A stretch of 15,770 bases of DNA, from positions 1 to 15,770 of the forward strand of contig JAOAHK010000018.1 in assembly GCA_026415275.1 (NCBI GenBank), read 5' to 3'. The notes beneath the pieces are model-generated. The model worked only from the letters and a program-made list of their open reading frames with translations. It had not been told where the DNA came from and did no database searches. The translations under genes were made by a program, and so were the position numbers. The stretch comes from Anaerolineales bacterium. GTDB lineage: Bacteria; Chloroflexota; Anaerolineae; Anaerolineales; UBA4823. The stretch's first letter is position 1, and every line of letters begins with the position of its first letter. Below are positions 15,567 through 15,770 of this stretch, piece after piece.

Positions 15567-15648
15567 GGTAGTAAACGAGAGTCGGTTGTTCTAAAGAGGC
15601 TTAAGGCATAGAAAATGATCATTTGGGCAATCAGCGGAGGGGGATAAA

Positions 15649-15670
15649 AAACCCGCCTTTTGGCGGGTTT
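15649..15670. terminator. Bidirectional intrinsic terminator
   Basis: AAACCCGCC and GGCGGGTTT form a 9-bp stem with a TTTT loop. On the minus strand the stem is followed by six T, making a strong terminator for the partial gene at the right edge. On the plus strand it is followed by TTTATGTTT and would end transcripts from the 76-aa peptide gene. Confidence 0.85.
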
Positions 15671-15770
15671 ATGTTTGCCCCTGCTCGAGAGGGATTCCTA
15701 GACGGTATGCGGCGTAGTGGAAGGCCTCTTCAAGGATTGGAGAGATATCCTTGCCTTCCCTGATCTGTTG
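15669..15770 (-). CDS. C-terminal end of an unidentified protein (cut by window edge)
   Basis: An open frame enters from the right edge on the minus strand and ends at TAA (15669-15671), giving 33 residues. They include REGKDISPILEEAFHYAAYR and then LGIPLEQGQT. The TAA overlaps the last bases of the hairpin, whose T-run follows, so the frame and its terminator fit each other well. Too little is visible to name a family; the segment looks helical and soluble. The rest of the gene lies outside the window. Confidence 0.55.
   Translation of the reverse strand, partial: QQIREGKDISPILEEAFHYAAYRLGIPLEQGQT

Noticed and set aside
15613..15624. 12-bp palindrome AAATGATCATTT after the peptide gene
   Set aside because: Isolated A/T-rich palindrome between a stop codon and a terminator, with no spacing to any promoter; likely chance.
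1..15770. CRISPR array
   Set aside because: No regularly spaced repeats seen at any position.

Overview
The window reads as a bacterial accessory region (defence island) at roughly 45-50% G+C. A decayed HEPN/nucleotidyltransferase pair, an ISAs1-type insertion sequence and two unrelated restriction-modification loci lie side by side. HEPN/MNT pairs and this kind of type III locus would fit Chloroflexota or another thermophile-rich phylum, but no ribosomal or other phylogenetic marker is present, so the taxonomic guess is weak.

Layout. (1) 1-463: no credible protein gene, but very dense inverted repeats. On the minus strand they include two 12-13 bp helices capped by 7-nt T-loop-like loops, and a near-consensus promoter at 470-498 points into the region. 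This is probably a structured RNA that continues past the left edge. (2) 488-3096, plus strand: a promoter back to back with the RNA promoter drives a three-gene operon. It encodes a DNA methyltransferase, a 351-aa protein with a degenerate nuclease-like motif, and a 198-aa PD-(D/E)XK nuclease candidate, so probably a type II-like R-M system. (3) 3155-3798: wreck of a HEPN-MNT toxin-antitoxin pair, with one in-frame stop and at least three frameshifts. (4) 3799-4177: nothing recognisable except one hairpin. (5) 12705 down to 4178, minus strand: a four-gene operon of a UvrD-like helicase fused to an AddB/Cas4-like nuclease with an Fe-S cysteine set, type III Mod, type III Res, and a 194-aa protein of unknown function. 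(6) 12732-14038: a complete ISAs1-family element with 17-bp imperfect terminal inverted repeats and a perfect 10-bp target duplication, sitting 26 bp upstream of the operon's -35 box. (7) 14201-15566: a membrane-anchored XRE-type regulator diverging from a 76-aa small hydrophobic, cysteine-containing peptide. (8) 15649-15770: a strong terminator and the C-terminal end of an unidentified minus-strand gene.

How it may work together. The type III Mod and Res form a modification/ATP-dependent cleavage pair. The upstream helicase-nuclease in the same transcription unit could process cut or invading DNA ends, and the 194-aa protein may be an accessory. The plus-strand operon would be an independent modification/cleavage system with possibly a two-subunit nuclease. 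The regulator/peptide pair at the right looks like a self-contained unit of unknown output. All functions are inferred from motifs read by eye; no database search was run.
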